From assembly GCF_000513195.1 (NCBI RefSeq), contig NZ_CBVI010000001.1, positions 62,001-126,000 on the forward strand: DNA of 64,000 nt, in the 5' to 3' direction. Below are positions 61,873 to 64,000 of the stretch, in pieces. Source of the stretch: Bacteroides timonensis. GTDB taxonomy: Bacteria; Bacteroidota; Bacteroidia; Bacteroidales; Bacteroidaceae. Under the pieces are notes generated by a model. The model saw only the letters and a program-made list of their open reading frames with translations, was not told the DNA's origin and searched no databases. The position numbers were made by a program, and so were the translations under genes. Every line of letters starts with the position of its first letter. Position 1 is the first letter of the stretch.

Positions 61873-61880
61873 CAAAGATA
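61873..61880 (-). promoter_or_regulatory. -7 box of DUF362-GH2-propeller unit
   Basis: The minus strand reads TATCTTTG, 41 nt before the ATG at 61831. No good -33 is visible, so activation is likely needed. Confidence 0.55.
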
Positions 61881-61984
61881 GAGAGGAGGAAGATAAAATG
61901 GAATGGAATGACATCCAATTATATGCGTTATTGTACAACCACAGCTTTACATTTCATTTACTCCTCGATGTAAAAGCCGTTACT

Positions 61985-62052
61985 GTCTTAGCCTGATATA
62001 GGTAGGCACATTTACAAACTAATAAATGTATCTACCGATATCAGGCTAAGAC
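61985..62052. repeat. Long inverted repeat, about 30-bp arms
   Basis: The outermost 15 bp (gtcttagcctgatat) are perfect, followed by ggtag and acattta blocks with three mismatches in all. The loop is about 8 nt. It lies between two PUL transcription units and has no U tract, so it is more likely an operator or repeat element than a simple terminator. Confidence 0.75.
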
Positions 62053-62214
62053 AAAAACATAATGTCGGTTAGAAGCAGTTTATCAACGATATCAGTAGAC
62101 GATTCTTTAGAATATTGTATTGAGCCGATAGTCATTTCTACCGAAGTCATGCTGATGAGGAGTAGACGCAACTAACTCATTCATTATTTTCCGGCTGAAC
62201 GGAGTGAATCTTAG

Positions 62215-62257
62215 CAAAAAAGAGATTGCCTCTCTTATTAATGGAGAGACAATCTCT
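62215..62257 (-). terminator. Terminator of susD-lipoprotein unit
   Basis: Stem agagattg.ctctc (62221-62234) with its partner (62244-62257), a 9-nt loop, and six Ts on the minus strand (complement of 62215-62221). Confidence 0.9.
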
Positions 62258-62315
62258 ATAAAAACGATCTAACCTAAAGCTAAAACCTACCACATATTCT
62301 TTCTGCGATTAGGAC

Positions 62316-63296
62316 TTACAACCAACCTTGGTTATATTCATTATAGTCTACATTTACATCGTCGCCACATACGACATTGTTCTTATACATCAACTGAACA
62401 TGATATGGGGGAGTAGTATCATAATCAAAGCCTCCTTCTCCCTCATAGAATAATTCATTTGTCTGGAAATAGACGGTTTTGCTACCACCAGCCGGAATCA
62501 TCACACTTGTAACAGAAGATGTAGCATTAGAGTTATTCAAAAACATATAAGTAGCTTTAGAATATGGCGTTACATTCCATTCCGAATGTTGAATGGCAAA
62601 ATCTGTTGCTAAGCATGTCTGTCCTTCGTTACTATCATTTGTCAAGACCACTTCCATCAGAAAACAACCATCTGAAATAAGTGTATAACTATGTCCCATA
62701 CCACCTTCAACATTGAAATAGTTCAGTTCTTTTAACTCACCGCCGATATCATAACTACCTTTTGTCCATTCTGCACTTAGAACAGACGTAGATGGATTGG
62801 ATGGAGTAGGTGGAGTAGGTGGATTGGATGGAATAGATGGTCCTGATGGTCTATCCCATGGATAAGTATCCATATTCTCAAGTCCTACAATATCCATAGT
62901 TCCTGAATAATTATAGCCTACATACATTACATTGGAAATAATGTAACCATTTGTTGCTATATTCTCTCCCAATGTAGAATTCTCATCACAAAAATATTTC
63001 GCTCCTACAGGAACTCGCGCAAAAACCACATCCTCCTGCCAACCATTTGTATACCATACCCTGCACTGTATCTCCACCGGTTTATCCAAAGGAACATCCG
63101 ATGAACCAACCAGTTCATAATCCAGCATATAGTCATCATCATTCCATACCATATAGCATTCATCTATAAAAGTGAACGCATTGCTACTTGCAGAACGTGT
63201 CCGCACACCATCATTCTCTCCCAGAATCACATCCTGTTGTTGGCAAGAAGTAAACAATGCCATTAGAACTAACAAAAAGCCTACAATTTTTTTCAT
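62316..63296 (-). CDS. Surface lipoprotein downstream of susD, probable glycan-binding protein
   Basis: A 326-aa lipoprotein (signal MKKIVGFLLVLMALFTSC). It appears to have two beta domains (about 40-145 and 175-326) joined by a Pro/Ser linker (PSNPPTPPTPSNPSTS, about 153-172). I recognise no enzymatic motif. The place directly after susD, separated by a hairpin, and the modular lipoprotein build fit a surface glycan-binding protein of the pectin PUL. The family is unknown to me. Several Asp/Asn-rich loops (VWNDDDYMLDYE) could bind calcium. Confidence 0.75.
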   Translation of the reverse strand: MKKIVGFLLVLMALFTSCQQQDVILGENDGVRTRSASSNAFTFIDECYMVWNDDDYMLDYELVGSSDVPLDKPVEIQCRVWYTNGWQEDVVFARVPVGAKYFCDENSTLGENIATNGYIISNVMYVGYNYSGTMDIVGLENMDTYPWDRPSGPSIPSNPPTPPTPSNPSTSVLSAEWTKGSYDIGGELKELNYFNVEGGMGHSYTLISDGCFLMEVVLTNDSNEGQTCLATDFAIQHSEWNVTPYSKATYMFLNNSNATSSVTSVMIPAGGSKTVYFQTNELFYEGEGGFDYDTTPPYHVQLMYKNNVVCGDDVNVDYNEYNQGWL

Positions 63297-63325
63297 AACA
63301 ATTTTGCTTAAATTGAGTTTCCTGA

Positions 63326-63371
63326 AAAGGCTGCTTTACAACAAATCAAGCACCATCATAAAGCAGCCTTT
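63326..63371 (-). terminator. Intercistronic hairpin between susD and lipoprotein gene
   Basis: A perfect 13-bp stem (aaaggctgcttta / taaagcagccttt) with a 20-nt loop and a short T run on the minus strand. It probably gives partial termination and lowers expression of the lipoprotein relative to SusD. Confidence 0.65.
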
Positions 63372-63397
63372 CTTAAATTATAAACTATACATGGTTA

Positions 63398-64000
63398 TTA
63401 GTAGCCGGGATTCTGCATATTAGCTTTCTGCTCATTATTAAGAAGACTGCCGCCACTAGTCACCCCGTCAATGAATGTTTGTGGAATAGGACGAAGCAAG
63501 TATTTATTAGTGCCCTGATCAAGTGTCAACTGTTCTGCTGCGTTATCTTTATTGTAAGGAATAGTACGTACATGCAATGTTTTGGTACGTGACAAGTCTT
63601 CCCAACGGAGGAACTCACCACACAATTCACGCGTACGTTCGTTTAAGATGAAGTGCAAGAACTTTTCTGCCTTGGTAGTCGCTCCAAAGACAGAATATGA
63701 AATACCTGCATCAGAGTTTGCTTCAAAAGTTGTTTCTGTAATCATCATCGCATCATGGGTTGAACTTGTTGTTCCCTCGGGTATACCAGTTGACTCATAA
63801 TAAGTATTTCCACTGAAATATTCAGTAGAAGCTTGGTTACGATAGTGTCCTCTGTCCTCGCCGCTACGGTATGCTGCACGCCCACGTAAAAGATTGATAT
63901 AATTTACAGCACTTGCATAATCTCCCTTTCTCCCATAGGCTTCTGCCACAATAAGATAAGTTTCACCTATACGTGCAAGAAATCCATCACGCGTTCCGTT
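63398..64000 (-). CDS. SusD/RagB-family lipoprotein, 5' part outside window
   Basis: The open frame continues to the right edge (reading ...GFLARIGETYLIVAEAYGRK at the upstream part), so only the last 200 residues are present. It matches the C-terminal half of SusD/RagB proteins: the TPR-like YLIVAEAYGRKGDYASAVNY, INLLRGRAAYRSG, FILNERTRELCGEFLRWEDL and the final LRPIPQTFIDG. It captures pectic oligosaccharide with a SusC that should lie beyond 64000. It is followed by the lipoprotein gene at 62316-63296. Confidence 0.95.
   Translation of the reverse strand, partial: NGTRDGFLARIGETYLIVAEAYGRKGDYASAVNYINLLRGRAAYRSGEDRGHYRNQASTEYFSGNTYYESTGIPEGTTSSTHDAMMITETTFEANSDAGISYSVFGATTKAEKFLHFILNERTRELCGEFLRWEDLSRTKTLHVRTIPYNKDNAAEQLTLDQGTNKYLLRPIPQTFIDGVTSGGSLLNNEQKANMQNPGY

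Larger units (their letters stand above)
61832..62315. other. Intergenic region with hairpins
   Basis: It holds the DUF362 promoter (61873-61880), a long inverted repeat (61985-62052), and the terminator of the upstream susD-lipoprotein unit (62215-62257). No credible coding frame was seen. Confidence 0.6.

Overview
The window reads as a chromosomal segment of a gut Bacteroides (Bacteroidota). It carries SusC/SusD-type polysaccharide utilisation loci (PULs), promoters of the Bacteroides form (-33 TTTG/TTG and -7 TAnnTTTG), an STN-type SusC with its ECF sigma/FecR pair, the BT4734-like primase/DUF4248/HU/amidase/smalltalk cluster, and core genes in typical Bacteroidota order. I cannot fix the species.

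Layout. 1-4716: two secreted RHS/YD-type proteins on the minus strand, the first cut by the window edge. 4858-10588: an accessory module made of smalltalk peptide, T7-lysozyme-like amidase, HU-like protein, a frameshifted Rpn/PD-(D/E)XK nuclease, DUF4248, a BT4734-like primase/DUF3987 helicase-like protein and a small charged protein. 10816-30799: a complete minus-strand PUL for high-mannose N-glycans (three GH92, GH18 endo-glycosidase, an inactive GH18-like binding protein, a LamG surface binding protein, SusC, SusD, GH97, ECF sigma, FecR). 30936-49959: mostly core genes, namely a HAD-DUF3667 fusion, rplU-rpmA, serS, a fused NfnAB-type flavoprotein, panD-panC, a half-length GT5 protein with DUF4270, a glycogen operon (debranching enzyme, GT4, GH57), a rhomboid protease, a second HU-like protein, MarC and a Crp/Fnr regulator. 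49969-64000: a pectin/rhamnogalacturonan PUL (CE12, GH105, GH28, a frameshifted small secreted gene, divergent GH42, beta-propeller, GH2, DUF362), then a lipoprotein and the 3' end of a susD that runs off the right edge.

How the parts work together. In the N-glycan PUL the surface GH18 should release the glycan from protein. The SGBPs and SusCD should capture and import it, and the GH92 mannosidases plus a GH97 of SusB type should trim it, under control of the SusC-FecR-sigma relay. In the pectin PUL, deacetylation (CE12), unsaturated uronyl removal (GH105), galacturonan cleavage (GH28) and beta-galactosidases (GH42, GH2) fit rhamnogalacturonan-I with galactan side chains.

The most unusual non-coding signals are these: three identical-core palindromes with exact 22-bp spacing just downstream of the promoter of an HU-like gene; a second 22-bp tandem array between convergent genes; a 28-bp perfect hairpin fused to an 11-bp triplicate repeat before rplU; and a 16-bp perfect inverted repeat before the primase-like gene. 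All calls come from reading the sequence; no database search was run.
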